From [Bacillus] selenitireducens MLS10 (GTDB taxonomy: Bacteria; Bacillota; Bacilli; Bacillales; Salisediminibacteriaceae): DNA of 64,000 nt. The notes beneath the pieces were generated by a model that was given only the letters and a program-made list of their open reading frames with translations, made no database searches and was not told the origin of the DNA. The stretch lies in the NCBI RefSeq assembly GCF_000093085.1, contig NC_014219.1, forward strand, positions 3,030,384 through 3,094,383. The letters run 5' to 3'. A program made the translations under genes and the position numbers. Each line of letters starts with the position of its first letter. Position 1 is the stretch's first letter. Of this stretch, positions 27,071-34,764 are shown one piece after another.

Positions 27071-28039
27071 TTATACGGTTTTGAACTGAAAGACCGTTTC
27101 TTTCTGATAGATATCGCCTTTTCGCAAGATCGCATCACCAAGGGCATTCGGACGGTACTGGGTCTCGATGCAGATGCCCTGGTACTTCACATACTCTTCT
27201 CTGTCAAATTTGTTCCCCGTATAAATGACAACGGCCTCGTCATCGGTCGTGACCTCAAGCCGAAGGTCAGGAGACTCAAGCACAATCTCCGGTGTGACGG
27301 CTTTATTGAGGAGGAACGGATGATCCACGCCCCCGCCAACCTGCGTCATCTGCGGATGTGCGGCCTCCGGTAAAAACGACAGGTCTCTCTTTGAGCGAAA
27401 GTCGAAATCCGGTTCATCGTCCACCTGAACAATCCGCTCCGGAATATCCTCCTCATCGAGAAACAGCACCCGATCGGCGTCAATGCTGAGCCTGTGGTCT
27501 GTCACTGGCCGCGGCGCTCCGGACAGATTGAAATACGTATGCTGCGTGAGATTCAGCGGTGTATCGGCACTAGACTCGGCCGAATAGCTGATGATCCAGC
27601 GGTTCTCATCGGTCACCTCATACGTCACGGACACTCTTACATCCCCTGGATACCCGCCATCACCGTCCGGACTCAGGATCGTGCAGACGACTTTGTCCGG
27701 AGCTGACTGATGCAGCGTCCATTCCTGCTTGGATAAACCGGCTTCGCCGCCGTGCAAATGATGCTTTCCTTCATTCGCCGGCACCGTGATCACCGATCCG
27801 TCCGGCATTGTAATGATCCCTTCTTTCTGCCTGCCCGCTGAGCGCCCGACAGCCGCACCGAGATAGTACGGATTCGTTTTATACCGTTCCTCATCTTCAT
27901 AGGATACGACGACGTTTCGCTTTTTGCCGTTGCCGTCGGTCAGCCAGAGATCCGTGACACAGGCCCCTGTCGGAATCACCCGCATCTTCATCGTTCCACT
28001 CTTGTTTTCAATGATTACGCTGTTGTCTGATGCATGCAT
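27071..28039 (-). CDS. galM: Aldose 1-epimerase
   Basis: This enzyme interconverts alpha and beta anomers of aldoses, here probably xylose for XylA. The 322-aa protein shows the family motifs YYLGAAVGRSAGRQ, HHLHGGEAGLSK with the catalytic His pair, NLTQHTYFNLSG (second catalytic His) and the catalytic Glu in GICIETQYRPNA. GGAGGTGG precedes the ATG. It lies 19 bp downstream of xylB on the same strand, which supports a role in xylose catabolism. Confidence 0.92.
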   Translation of the reverse strand: MHASDNSVIIENKSGTMKMRVIPTGACVTDLWLTDGNGKKRNVVVSYEDEERYKTNPYYLGAAVGRSAGRQKEGIITMPDGSVITVPANEGKHHLHGGEAGLSKQEWTLHQSAPDKVVCTILSPDGDGGYPGDVRVSVTYEVTDENRWIISYSAESSADTPLNLTQHTYFNLSGAPRPVTDHRLSIDADRVLFLDEEDIPERIVQVDDEPDFDFRSKRDLSFLPEAAHPQMTQVGGGVDHPFLLNKAVTPEIVLESPDLRLEVTTDDEAVVIYTGNKFDREEYVKYQGICIETQYRPNALGDAILRKGDIYQKETVFQFKTV

Positions 28040-28058
28040 AGAACCACCTCCGGATTAT

Positions 28059-29555
28059 TCAGGCGCGGAAAGGTTTCAGGCTGTGATTGATCGCCTTCGT
28101 TGCCCCGTACACCTGCTGATACTGCGTGAACAGGTCACGGTAGAGCGCCCGGTTTTCTGCGACCGGTTGATAGTGGTCCTGTTCGTCCACAAACACCGCC
28201 GCGCAGTCCTTCAGATTCTCAAACCAGCCGACGCCGTATGCGGCAAGCATGGCTGCTCCCATTCCCGGGCCTTGTTCACTCTTTAATGTTACCACTTCCG
28301 CGTCGAAAATGTCTGCCTGAATTTGCAGCCAAAGCGCGCTCTTTGCCCCACCGCCAATCGAGATGATCTTTGAGATGACCTTGCCCTTCTCGCGGAACGT
28401 CTCAACGGTTTCATTCAGTGAAAAGGTAATGCCCTCGATCACGGCTCTTGTGAAATCACCGCGGGTATGGCTCGCCTGAATGCCTGTGAACGTGCCGCGG
28501 ATTTCACTGTCCGGATGCGGGGTGCGTTCCCCGACAATATACGGGGTGAACAATAGTCCTTTCGCTCCTGCAGGAGACGAGACCGCTTCTTCAATCAGTG
28601 CCCCAAACGGCGTATCCGGACTGAATGTGTCCTTGTACCAGCTGAGGCTGTAACCGGCGGCAAGTGTCACACCCATGGTATAAAACACATCCGGCGCCCC
28701 GTGATTGAAATAATGCACACTGCCGGCGAAATCTTTGTCACCGGACGCTTCATAGGACAGGACAACCCCGCTCGTTCCCGTTGAACAGAGGGTGACCCCC
28801 TCTTCGAGAATACCGGATCCGATTGCCCCGCAGGCATTATCGGCACCCCCGGCAAAGACCCTGCACGTAACGGGCAGTCCGGTTTCTTTTGCGGTCTGTT
28901 CGGTGACCGTGCCCGTCTGACCATGAGAAGCAATCAGCGGAGGCAAAAGTGACAGCGGTATCCCGTTTTTCTCTGCCATTTCCGTGCTCCACTCTTTTTT
29001 GGCCACATCCAACAAAAGCGTGCCTGCGGCATCTGAATAATCCATATGCAGCTCACCTGTGAGCTGCAGGCGGACGTAATCTTTCGGCAGGACAAACACC
29101 GCCGCCTCTTTGAAATGCGACGGTTCATGCTTCTTGACCCACATCAGTTTCGGGAGGGTGAAGCCCTCAAGGGCTGGATTCTTCGTAATGGCGTGAAGAC
29201 GGTCGAGTCCCACATTGGCTTCGATCTCCCGGCACTCTGCCGTCGTTCTCGTGTCATTCCAGAGAATGGCCCGTCTGATTGGACGGTGCTCGTTATCGAG
29301 GAGCACGAGGCCGTGCATCTGACCTGAAAAGCTGATCCCCTCAACCGTATCCCCTTCAGGAAGACGGTCCATCACCGTCTTGATTGCTTCTTTTGATGCG
29401 TTCACCCAATCATCCGGGTCCTGTTCACTGTAGCCGGGGCTGTCGTGATAAATTGGATAAGACACCGACGCCTCGTCTCTTACCGTACCGTCTTTTGCGA
29501 CAAGCAGCACTTTGACCGCGCTTGTTCCTAAATCCACACCTAAAACACTGTTCAT
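28059..29555 (-). CDS. xylB: Xylulokinase
   Basis: This enzyme phosphorylates D-xylulose to xylulose 5-phosphate. The 498-aa FGGY-family kinase begins SVLGVDLGTSAVKVLL, has the xylulokinase segment SFSGQMHGLVLLD, the catalytic DAAGT near residue 230 and GGGAKSALWLQIQADIF near the C-terminus. I chose the ATG at 29555 with AAGGAG upstream; the frame is open 17 codons further. A strong hairpin separates it from xylA, which may lower its expression relative to the isomerase. Confidence 0.94.
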   Translation of the reverse strand: MNSVLGVDLGTSAVKVLLVAKDGTVRDEASVSYPIYHDSPGYSEQDPDDWVNASKEAIKTVMDRLPEGDTVEGISFSGQMHGLVLLDNEHRPIRRAILWNDTRTTAECREIEANVGLDRLHAITKNPALEGFTLPKLMWVKKHEPSHFKEAAVFVLPKDYVRLQLTGELHMDYSDAAGTLLLDVAKKEWSTEMAEKNGIPLSLLPPLIASHGQTGTVTEQTAKETGLPVTCRVFAGGADNACGAIGSGILEEGVTLCSTGTSGVVLSYEASGDKDFAGSVHYFNHGAPDVFYTMGVTLAAGYSLSWYKDTFSPDTPFGALIEEAVSSPAGAKGLLFTPYIVGERTPHPDSEIRGTFTGIQASHTRGDFTRAVIEGITFSLNETVETFREKGKVISKIISIGGGAKSALWLQIQADIFDAEVVTLKSEQGPGMGAAMLAAYGVGWFENLKDCAAVFVDEQDHYQPVAENRALYRDLFTQYQQVYGATKAINHSLKPFRA

Positions 29556-29625
29556 CTGATCCACGCTCCTTATTATAAATTTTGCATAACCATGTCTTCT
29601 TTTCATTGCCCTGATCTGTCAGAAA

Positions 29626-29660
29626 AACATGCGGACAGTGTATACACGGATCCGCATGTT
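29626..29660 (-). terminator. Intercistronic hairpin between xylA and xylB
   Basis: A 10-bp perfect stem AACATGCGGA / TCCGCATGTT encloses a 15-base loop that itself contains GTGTATACAC. On the minus strand it is followed by TTTTTC, so it looks like a partial terminator or RNA-stabilising structure inside the operon. Confidence 0.6.
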
Positions 29661-29683
29661 CAAAAGGGGGTTACTATTAAATC

Positions 29684-30997
29684 TTACACGGACAGGAGAT
29701 ACTGATTCATGCGGGCTTTGATCTTCTCAAGCTGCCCGGACTGAAGATCGACGTTGTCGATATCGAGGGCATGGGCTTCAAGCTCTTTCAGGCTCGTCTT
29801 CCCTGATACGATTTTTTCACCGATTCCGGTTGTGAACGTCTCATAGCGCTTGTCGACAATCGATTCAAAGAACTTGTCATCGATCATTTTCTGAGCGACC
29901 TTAAGGCCTACGGCAAAGGCATCCATGCCGGCAATATGCGCGTGGAAGAGGTCGTCGGTTTCAAACGAACCGCGTCGGACCTTCGCGTCAAAGTTCAGTC
30001 CGCCGCGACCGAGTCCGCCGTTCTTCAGAATCTCATACATCGCGAGGGTCGTCGCGTACAGATCCGTCGGGAACTCATCGGTATCCCAGCCGAGAAGAAG
30101 GTCACCCTGATTCGCGTCGACGGATCCGAGCATGCCGGACTCGCGGGCGGTACGGAGTTCATGTTCAAACGAATGACCGGCAAGGGTCGCATGATTCGCT
30201 TCAATGTTAAACTTAAAGTGATCCTGAAGGCCGTACTGATAAAGGAATGACGTCGCCGTCGCCACATCGAAATCATACTGGTGTGTCGTCGGTTCTTTCG
30301 GCTTTGGCTCAATCAGGAACTGGGCATCAAAGCCGATTTCCCTGGCGTAATCGATCGCCATATGATAAAGGCGGGCCAGGTTATCGAGTTCAAGCTTCAT
30401 ATTCGTGTTCAGGAGGGTTTCATAGCCTTCCCGTCCACCCCAAAAGACGTAGTTCTCGGCACCGAGCTCTTTTCCGATTTCAAGACCTTTCTTGATCTTC
30501 GCCGCTGCAATCGCATACACATCCGCGTGACTTGAAGTGCCGGCTCCGTGAGTAAAGCGCGGGTTTGTAAAGTTATTCGCCGTGTTCCAGAGAAGCTTCG
30601 TCTTGCTCGTCTTCATGTAAGACTGGATCATCGCCGTGATTTCATCAAGGTTCTTATTCGTCTCGCGCATCGTAGTGCCTTCAGGGGCGATGTCGATGTC
30701 GTGGAAACAGAAGAACGGAGCATCGATTTTCTCAAAGAATTCAAATGCGGCCTCCACTCTCGCTTTCGCCTGATCCATCCCGGTGAGATGATCCCAAGGG
30801 CGTTTCGCCGTTCCTGCACCGAACGGATCACTGCCGTCTCCGGTGAAAGTGTGCCAGTAGGCAACACCGTAACGGAGGATATCTTCCATCGTCTTGCCGC
30901 CGATTTTCTCTTCCGGATTATAAAATTTAAACGCGTACGGATTGTTCGATTCTCTGCCTTCGTACGTTACTTTTGAAACCTGATCAAAATAGCTCAT
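29684..30997 (-). CDS. xylA: Xylose isomerase
   Basis: This enzyme converts D-xylose to D-xylulose. The 437-aa protein is full length for the class II bacterial isomerases. It contains [12 protein letters not shown] with the catalytic His, the metal-binding [10 protein letters not shown] and [16 protein letters not shown] segments, [13 protein letters not shown], and [20 protein letters not shown] chose the ATG at 30997, preceded by GGAGGG with nine spacing bases. It is first of the xylA-xylB-galM-GNAT transcript and divergent from xylR across the operator at 31052-31080. Confidence 0.96.
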   Translation of the reverse strand: MSYFDQVSKVTYEGRESNNPYAFKFYNPEEKIGGKTMEDILRYGVAYWHTFTGDGSDPFGAGTAKRPWDHLTGMDQAKARVEAAFEFFEKIDAPFFCFHDIDIAPEGTTMRETNKNLDEITAMIQSYMKTSKTKLLWNTANNFTNPRFTHGAGTSSHADVYAIAAAKIKKGLEIGKELGAENYVFWGGREGYETLLNTNMKLELDNLARLYHMAIDYAREIGFDAQFLIEPKPKEPTTHQYDFDVATATSFLYQYGLQDHFKFNIEANHATLAGHSFEHELRTARESGMLGSVDANQGDLLLGWDTDEFPTDLYATTLAMYEILKNGGLGRGGLNFDAKVRRGSFETDDLFHAHIAGMDAFAVGLKVAQKMIDDKFFESIVDKRYETFTTGIGEKIVSGKTSLKELEAHALDIDNVDLQSGQLEKIKARMNQYLLSV

Positions 30998-31025
30998 GTG
31001 TGTATTCCCTCCATAAAACAAGTAT

Positions 31026-31054
31026 TTGATAAACCCAGTCTAACAGGTTATACT
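31026..31054 (+). promoter_or_regulatory. Candidate xylR promoter P1
   Basis: TTGATA (31026-31031) and TATACT (31049-31054) are spaced by 17 bases and point toward xylR. The -10 box abuts the XylR operator, so this promoter would be autoregulated. Confidence 0.6.
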
Positions 31055-31065
31055 TAGTTTGTCTA
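31037..31065 (-). promoter_or_regulatory. Candidate xylA promoter
   Basis: Reading the minus strand, TAGACA (31065-31060) and TAGACT (31042-31037) are 17 bases apart, five and four matches of six to consensus. The -35 box lies inside the XylR operator, which explains xylose-dependent control. Confidence 0.6.
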
Positions 31066-31080
31066 TTGAATTAACTAAGT
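31052..31080. promoter_or_regulatory. XylR operator between xylA and xylR
   Basis: The arms ACTTAGTT and AACTAAGT are separated by 13 bases. The core, TTAGTTTG at the left and AACTAA at the right over 25 bp, has the same half-sites and overall length as the known B. subtilis xyl operator. It overlaps both divergent promoters. Confidence 0.88.
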
Positions 31081-31093
31081 TTACCGAAAAAAG

Positions 31094-31107
31094 TTGAAAC
31101 GCTTTCA
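31094..31107. promoter_or_regulatory. cre-like site (CcpA)
   Basis: TTGAAACGCTTTCA matches the catabolite-responsive element consensus TGnnARCGnWWWCA at all defined positions but one. It lies upstream of the xylA -35 box and before the second xylR promoter. Confidence 0.55.
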
Positions 31108-31130
31108 TGTTTACCTGTCTGCCGGTGAAA

Positions 31131-31159
31131 TTGCCATTTTCCGCCGTGACAGGTACAAT
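31131..31159 (+). promoter_or_regulatory. Candidate xylR promoter P2
   Basis: TTGCCA (31131-31136) and TACAAT (31154-31159) are spaced by 17 bases, each five of six to consensus. It lies outside the XylR operator and could supply a basal level of repressor. Confidence 0.6.
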
Positions 31160-31206
31160 AGATGCTGATTCAGAAATGGAACGTTCAGAAAAAGGGAGAC
31201 ATCGAC

Positions 31207-32370
31207 ATGGCCTCATATCAATTGGAAGTGAAACAGCAAAATAAAAAGCTCATCCTGAAAACCGTCTATCAGCTTGAACCGATCTCACGGGCAGACTTAG
31301 CAAAAGTCCTCTCATTAACGAAAGCCACGGTCTCCAATCTCGTTGATGAACTCGTGCAGGAGCATTACCTCGAACAGGTCGGACTCGGAAAATCGAGCGG
31401 CGGGAGAAGACCGCTCATGCTGAAGATCAATGAAAAGGCCGGTTACACGATCAGCGTGGACATCGGCGTCAACTATATCCGCTCCATTTTAACCGACCTG
31501 AAGGGCGGCATTATGAAGAAAGCCGTGGAGACGACGGATACAAATGTGTATGAGGACACGATGCGCTACATTGAAACAATGGTCAACAACCTCATCAATG
31601 ACATGGATGACGCACCGTTCGGACTCGTCGGCATCGGGTTTGGTGTCCCGGGGCTTGTCGATTCCGACGGGACCGTTATCTCCACACCGAATCTGGACTG
31701 GCAGGAATCCGATATCCGAAAACGGTTTGAAGCAGCCTTTGACGTGCACGTCATTGTCGAAAATGAAGCCAATGCCGGCGCTTTTGGAGAGAAGTCATTC
31801 GGTGAAGGGATCTCATCAGACCACTTCATCTATATTTCCGGCGGAATCGGCATCGGCGTCGGTCTGATTTTTGACGGGGTTCTCTACAGAGGACGGAACG
31901 GCTTTACAGGGGAACTCGGCCACACGATTATTCAAATGGACGGCCTGACATGCAGCTGTGGAAAAAAAGGATGCTGGGAGCGGTATGCGTCTGAACTCTA
32001 TATTCTCAAAGAGTATGAGAAGCTGAAAGGGATGCCGTGGCATCAGCTCACCCTTGAAGAGGCTGTAACAGAAGCCGCTGCAGATGAAGACGTCCGGGCC
32101 ATTTTTCACCGTGCGGCAAGGCACTTCGCCATCGGTCTGACGAACATCATCAACAGCTTCAACCCGGAAAAAATCATCGTCGGCAACCGCCTCACCCAGG
32201 CAGAGCAGTATATGCTGCCGGTGATTGAAGAGGTGATCGCCGAAACAGCGATCTCCCCGATTGCAAAGGGCGTCGGGATCCATTTTAACAACACCGATCA
32301 GCTCGCAACGGTACTCGGTCTGTCTGCGTTCTCCATCGAACGCTTCTTTGACCGCGAGTTCAGCACCTGA
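31207..32370 (+). CDS. xylR: Xylose operon repressor XylR (ROK family)
   Basis: This 387-aa repressor releases its operator when xylose binds. It has an N-terminal winged helix (ISRADLAKVLSLTKATVSNLVDEL), the ROK sugar-binding fold with VDIGVNYIRSILTDL, GELGHTIIQMDG, and the zinc motif CSCGKKGCWE. I chose the ATG at 31207 with AAAGGGAG upstream; the frame is open 15 codons further. The gene is divergent from xylA. Its stop codon lies only five bases before the predicted omega RNA scaffold of an IscB element, and no terminator separates them. Confidence 0.93.
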   Translation: MASYQLEVKQQNKKLILKTVYQLEPISRADLAKVLSLTKATVSNLVDELVQEHYLEQVGLGKSSGGRRPLMLKINEKAGYTISVDIGVNYIRSILTDLKGGIMKKAVETTDTNVYEDTMRYIETMVNNLINDMDDAPFGLVGIGFGVPGLVDSDGTVISTPNLDWQESDIRKRFEAAFDVHVIVENEANAGAFGEKSFGEGISSDHFIYISGGIGIGVGLIFDGVLYRGRNGFTGELGHTIIQMDGLTCSCGKKGCWERYASELYILKEYEKLKGMPWHQLTLEEAVTEAAADEDVRAIFHRAARHFAIGLTNIINSFNPEKIIVGNRLTQAEQYMLPVIEEVIAETAISPIAKGVGIHFNNTDQLATVLGLSAFSIERFFDREFST

Positions 32371-32375
32371 TTATC
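32360..32375 (+). other. Predicted natural guide segment of the omega RNA
   Basis: In IscB systems the 5' end of the omega RNA, about 16 bases flanking the left end of the element, acts as the guide. Here those bases cover the last two xylR codons, its TGA stop (32368-32370) and five following bases. The exact boundary is inferred from the first scaffold helix beginning at 32376. Confidence 0.5.
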
Positions 32376-32590
32376 GTCAACAACCCAACGACTAAAGTCG
32401 TGGGCTTGTAAAAGCCCCTGTTGACTAGCCTAAGTCTTTCGAGGACTACGTTGGATTGGTCACGACACCTTACGGTGCGGATTCTAGCTGTAAGCCCTGT
32501 CGCTTGTGATTAAAAGCCCGAACGGGTTGTGGGCGGTGTTGCAAGCGTAAAAGCCTTTCCAACATTGGCGAAGAATACCTGACTCCTGAA
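32376..32590 (+). ncRNA. Omega RNA (HEARO-type) upstream of iscB
   Basis: Several helices can be drawn. GTCAACA (32376-32382) pairs perfectly with TGTTGAC (32419-32425). GGGCTT-GTAA-AAGCCC forms a GNRA-capped hairpin (32402-32417). AGTCTT pairs with AGGACT (32433-32447), CACC with GGTG (32466-32477), CGCTTG (32501-32506) with CAAGCG (32542-32547), and CCC-GAAC-GGG closes at 32517-32526. A long-range helix GTTGGA (32450-32455) with TCCAAC (32558-32563) encloses the multibranched core. Position directly upstream of iscB and size of about 200 bases fit the HEARO/omega RNA class, which guides IscB to DNA. Confidence 0.82.
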
Positions 32591-32604
32591 AGGAGGTACA
32601 CGTT

Positions 32605-33858
32605 ATGTTCGTGTACGTATTAAACAAAAACGGCCAACCTTTAATGCCGTGCAAACCGAGAAAAGCACGATTATTGTTGAACGAAAAGAAAGCAAAAGTT
32701 GTGAAGCAAACCCCTTTTACGATCCAACTGCTTTACGGTTCAAGTGGCTACAAACAGCCTGTTTCATTGGGTGTGGATGCCGGAACCAAGCACATCGGAT
32801 TCAGCGCACCGACGGAGAAAGACGTGTTATTTGAAGGTGACGTTCAACTGAGAACGGACATTCAGGATAAACTGGCAACAAGACGGCAGTACCGACGATC
32901 AAGAAGAAGCCGAAAAACAAGGTACAGACAACCGAGATTCGACAATCGAAAGAAAGAAAAAGGATGGCTTGCCCCTTCCGTGCAACATAAAGTGGATTCG
33001 CATATCCGTTTTGTTGAAAAAGTCCATGCGTTGTTGCCGATCACAACAATAACAGTTGAAGTGGCACAGTTTGATATTCAGAAAATCAAAAAGCCTGAAA
33101 TCGAAGGGGAAGGCTATCAACAAGGCGATCAGTTTGGGTTTTGGAACGTCAGGGAGTACGTGTTTTTCAGAGACAACCATCGTTGTCAGCACTGCAAAGG
33201 GAAGTCGAAAGACAAGATACTGAATGTTCATCACATCGAAAGCCGTAAGACAGGCGGTGACAGCCCTGACAACCTCTTAACGTTATGCGAAACGTGCCAC
33301 AAGAAGATTCACCGTGAAGGATTGGAACACCTCTTTCAGCGAAAGAAAAAACCCTTTCGTGATGCTTCGCAGATGGCGGTCATGCGTTGGTTTATCTACA
33401 ACGGGCTGAAAGCCCGCTATCCTGATGCGAAGCTGACGTATGGTTATCTGACGAAGAATACCCGCATAGAACACAGCTTAGAGAAATCTCATGCTGTCGA
33501 TGCCCGTTGTATCAGTGGTCATCCGACGGCAAAACCAAGCGAAGCCACGTATCAGTACAAGCAGGTTCGCAAGAACAACCGGCAATTACACAAGACGACG
33601 ATTTTAAAAGGCGGGATTCGCAAGGCAAACAAAGCGGAACGTTTCGTGAAAGGTTTCCAATTATTCGATAAGGTGCTTTGCGAAGGGCAACCCTGCTTCA
33701 TTTTCGGGCGACGAAAAACAGGGTCGTTTGATTTGCGATTGCTCGATGGCACAGTTATCAGCAGGGGGAAAAGTTATAAAAAAATAGCGTTAAAAGAAAA
33801 AGCCACGTCGTGGCTTGTTGAAAGGAGTGAAACCGTCCACATTCCTCCCCATGAATGA
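32605..33858 (+). CDS. iscB: RNA-guided endonuclease IscB
   Basis: This 417-aa nuclease uses the omega RNA to find and cut DNA and belongs to the ancestral group of Cas9. It has the PLMP motif at residues 12-15, RuvC-I with Asp58 in LGVDAGTKHIG, an arginine-rich bridge helix at about 93-115, RuvC-II with Glu152 in VEVAQFD, an HNH domain at about 185-240 with CxxC pairs (194/197 and 228/231) and His209-His210, and RuvC-III with His296 and Asp299 in HAVDA. The remaining 115 residues would contact the target-adjacent motif and RNA. AAAGGAGG lies eight bases before the ATG. All catalytic residues are intact and the frame is unbroken, so it is probably active. Confidence 0.93.
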   Translation: MFVYVLNKNGQPLMPCKPRKARLLLNEKKAKVVKQTPFTIQLLYGSSGYKQPVSLGVDAGTKHIGFSAPTEKDVLFEGDVQLRTDIQDKLATRRQYRRSRRSRKTRYRQPRFDNRKKEKGWLAPSVQHKVDSHIRFVEKVHALLPITTITVEVAQFDIQKIKKPEIEGEGYQQGDQFGFWNVREYVFFRDNHRCQHCKGKSKDKILNVHHIESRKTGGDSPDNLLTLCETCHKKIHREGLEHLFQRKKKPFRDASQMAVMRWFIYNGLKARYPDAKLTYGYLTKNTRIEHSLEKSHAVDARCISGHPTAKPSEATYQYKQVRKNNRQLHKTTILKGGIRKANKAERFVKGFQLFDKVLCEGQPCFIFGRRKTGSFDLRLLDGTVISRGKSYKKIALKEKATSWLVERSETVHIPPHE

Positions 33859-33880
33859 ATTCGGGGGTTTCCGGTGGACG
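33834..33880 (+). repeat. Right-end hairpin of the IscB element
   Basis: CGTCCAC pairs perfectly with GTGGACG around an inner CTCCCC / GGGGG helix. The iscB stop codon (33856-33858) lies inside the loop region. This is typical of the imperfect palindromes that Y1 transposases recognise at IS200/IS605 right ends. Confidence 0.7.
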
Positions 33881-33905
33881 TATCTCATGAAATGACAGAA
33901 TACGA

Positions 33906-33946
33906 AAGCCGGACGCCTTCCATGATCGGAGGTGCCCGGCTTTTTT
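33906..33946 (+). terminator. Terminator, probably the original one of xylR
   Basis: AAGCCGG and CCGGCTT form the base of an imperfect long hairpin followed by six T. It lies 26 bases beyond the right end of the IscB element. With the element removed it would stand directly after the xylR stop, so the insertion seems to have separated gene and terminator. Confidence 0.8.
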
Positions 33947-33969
33947 GTTAATGATTGTCTCCTCCGTTC

Positions 33970-34659
33970 TCAGCCCGTCCTTTCCCGGAACTGCTTTCGG
34001 TAGCGGGCAGGCGTCATGCCCGTTACCTTGTCAAAACGCTCAGTGAAATACTCCGGACTGCCAAAACCCGTTCGTTCGGCAATCTCCTCAATCCTGCAGT
34101 CGGTCTGACTGAGCAATCTTCTGGCATGTTGCACCCGGACCGTCACCAGATAATCTTTGTAAAGGACCCCGAACGTGTCTTTAAACAGCTGACCCAGGTA
34201 AACGTGATTGAGGTAGAAACGGCCGGCGATGGCCTTCAGTGTCAGGGGCTGATCATAGTGCTCGTCAATATACGTCTTAATCTGATGAATCGTCCCCGGA
34301 GTTTTTAGGGGATCAAGTGCTTTTCGTACGTCGCGAACGTCGATCGGTGTCCGAATGACAGCCGAGGCGCCCTCTGCCAATCCTTCCCGGATCAGGTCCT
34401 CTCTCTTTTGATCCGCCACCAGTACGATTCTGAATGACGGACAGGCCGAAGCCTCCAGCACCGTCCGCACCTGTCCTTCTTTCACCAGATTTGTTCCTGT
34501 AATCAACACATGCACTTCTGCGGATTTCAGGGTGTCGATGATTTCTTTACCACTGCCCGATTGAAGAAACCGGTACCCGTTCACCCCTGCGTCTGACAAA
34601 AAATCGCCGAGTTTTCGTGCATCGGGCTGTTCGATGTGTGCGATGATCACTTGTGACAT
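33970..34659 (-). CDS. AraC-family regulator with degenerate receiver domain
   Basis: This 229-aa protein has a receiver-like N-terminal half (residues 1-115) and a C-terminal AraC DNA-binding domain ending IEEIAERTGFGSPEYFTERFDKVTGMTPARYRKQF. The segment VHVLITGTN aligns with VDLVITDIR of the neighbouring true response regulator, so the phospho-acceptor Asp is Gly55, and the acidic pair near the N-terminus is also missing. It is therefore a pseudo-response regulator. I chose the ATG at 34659 with AGGAGA upstream. It is divergent from the YesMN-type operon and probably helps control it. Confidence 0.85.
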   Translation of the reverse strand: MSQVIIAHIEQPDARKLGDFLSDAGVNGYRFLQSGSGKEIIDTLKSAEVHVLITGTNLVKEGQVRTVLEASACPSFRIVLVADQKREDLIREGLAEGASAVIRTPIDVRDVRKALDPLKTPGTIHQIKTYIDEHYDQPLTLKAIAGRFYLNHVYLGQLFKDTFGVLYKDYLVTVRVQHARRLLSQTDCRIEEIAERTGFGSPEYFTERFDKVTGMTPARYRKQFRERTG

Positions 34660-34694
34660 ATCATTCTCCTCTCTCAGACCGGTGTTGCTCCGCA

Positions 34695-34723
34695 TTGACG
34701 TAAACGCTTACAGACTGTATGAT
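34695..34723 (+). promoter_or_regulatory. Strong sigma-A promoter toward the sensor kinase operon
   Basis: TTGACG (34695-34700) and TATGAT (34718-34723) are 17 bases apart. The start would be near 34730, leaving a leader of about 208 bases before the histidine kinase. Confidence 0.72.
34699..34712. promoter_or_regulatory. cre-like site inside the promoter spacer
   Basis: CGTAAACGCTTACA matches the CcpA consensus TGnnARCGnWWWCA at all but the first position. It lies between the -35 and -10 boxes of the plus-strand promoter, an arrangement that gives direct catabolite repression. Confidence 0.65.
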
Positions 34724-34731
34724 GAAATCAC

Positions 34732-34754
34732 CTTAATTTAATCATTAAACTAAG
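34732..34754. promoter_or_regulatory. Palindromic operator in the divergent 34.7-kb region
   Basis: CTTAATTTAAT and ATTAAACTAAG form an 11-bp inverted repeat with one mismatch around a single base. The right half AAACTAAG equals the half-site of the XylR operator, but the spacing is four bases shorter. It lies just after the plus-strand start and within the spacer of the minus-strand promoter. XylR or the AraC-type regulator are the likely ligands. Confidence 0.6.
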
Positions 34755-34764
34755 AAGGCGTCAA
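34736..34764 (-). promoter_or_regulatory. Candidate promoter of the AraC-type regulator
   Basis: On the minus strand TTGACG (34764-34759) and TTAAAT (34741-34736) are 17 bases apart. The palindrome at 34732-34754 covers the spacer and the -10 box. Confidence 0.55.

Larger units (their letters stand above)
32376..33880 (+). mobile_element. IscB element (IS200/IS605-like, no transposase)
   Basis: The element consists of an omega RNA, an intact iscB gene and terminal hairpins. At the left end, ACGACTAAAGTCGT forms a small hairpin (32388-32401) typical of IS605-type ends. At the right end, AAGCCACG-T-CGTGGCTT (33800-33816) and a larger hairpin (33834-33880) are present. Left and right ends share GTCGTGG followed by CTTGT. 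No TnpA Y1 transposase gene is present, so any mobility would need one in trans. The boundaries are inferred from hairpins, because the insertion leaves no target duplication in this family. Confidence 0.75.

Noticed and set aside
33800..33816. The AAGCCACG-T-CGTGGCTT palindrome as a terminator of iscB
   Set aside because: It lies inside the coding frame with no T run and matches the subterminal hairpins of IS200/IS605 ends.
32376..33880. CRISPR-Cas locus
   Set aside because: There are no repeat-spacer arrays or cas genes; the HNH/RuvC protein with PLMP motif and upstream structured RNA is IscB, not Cas9.
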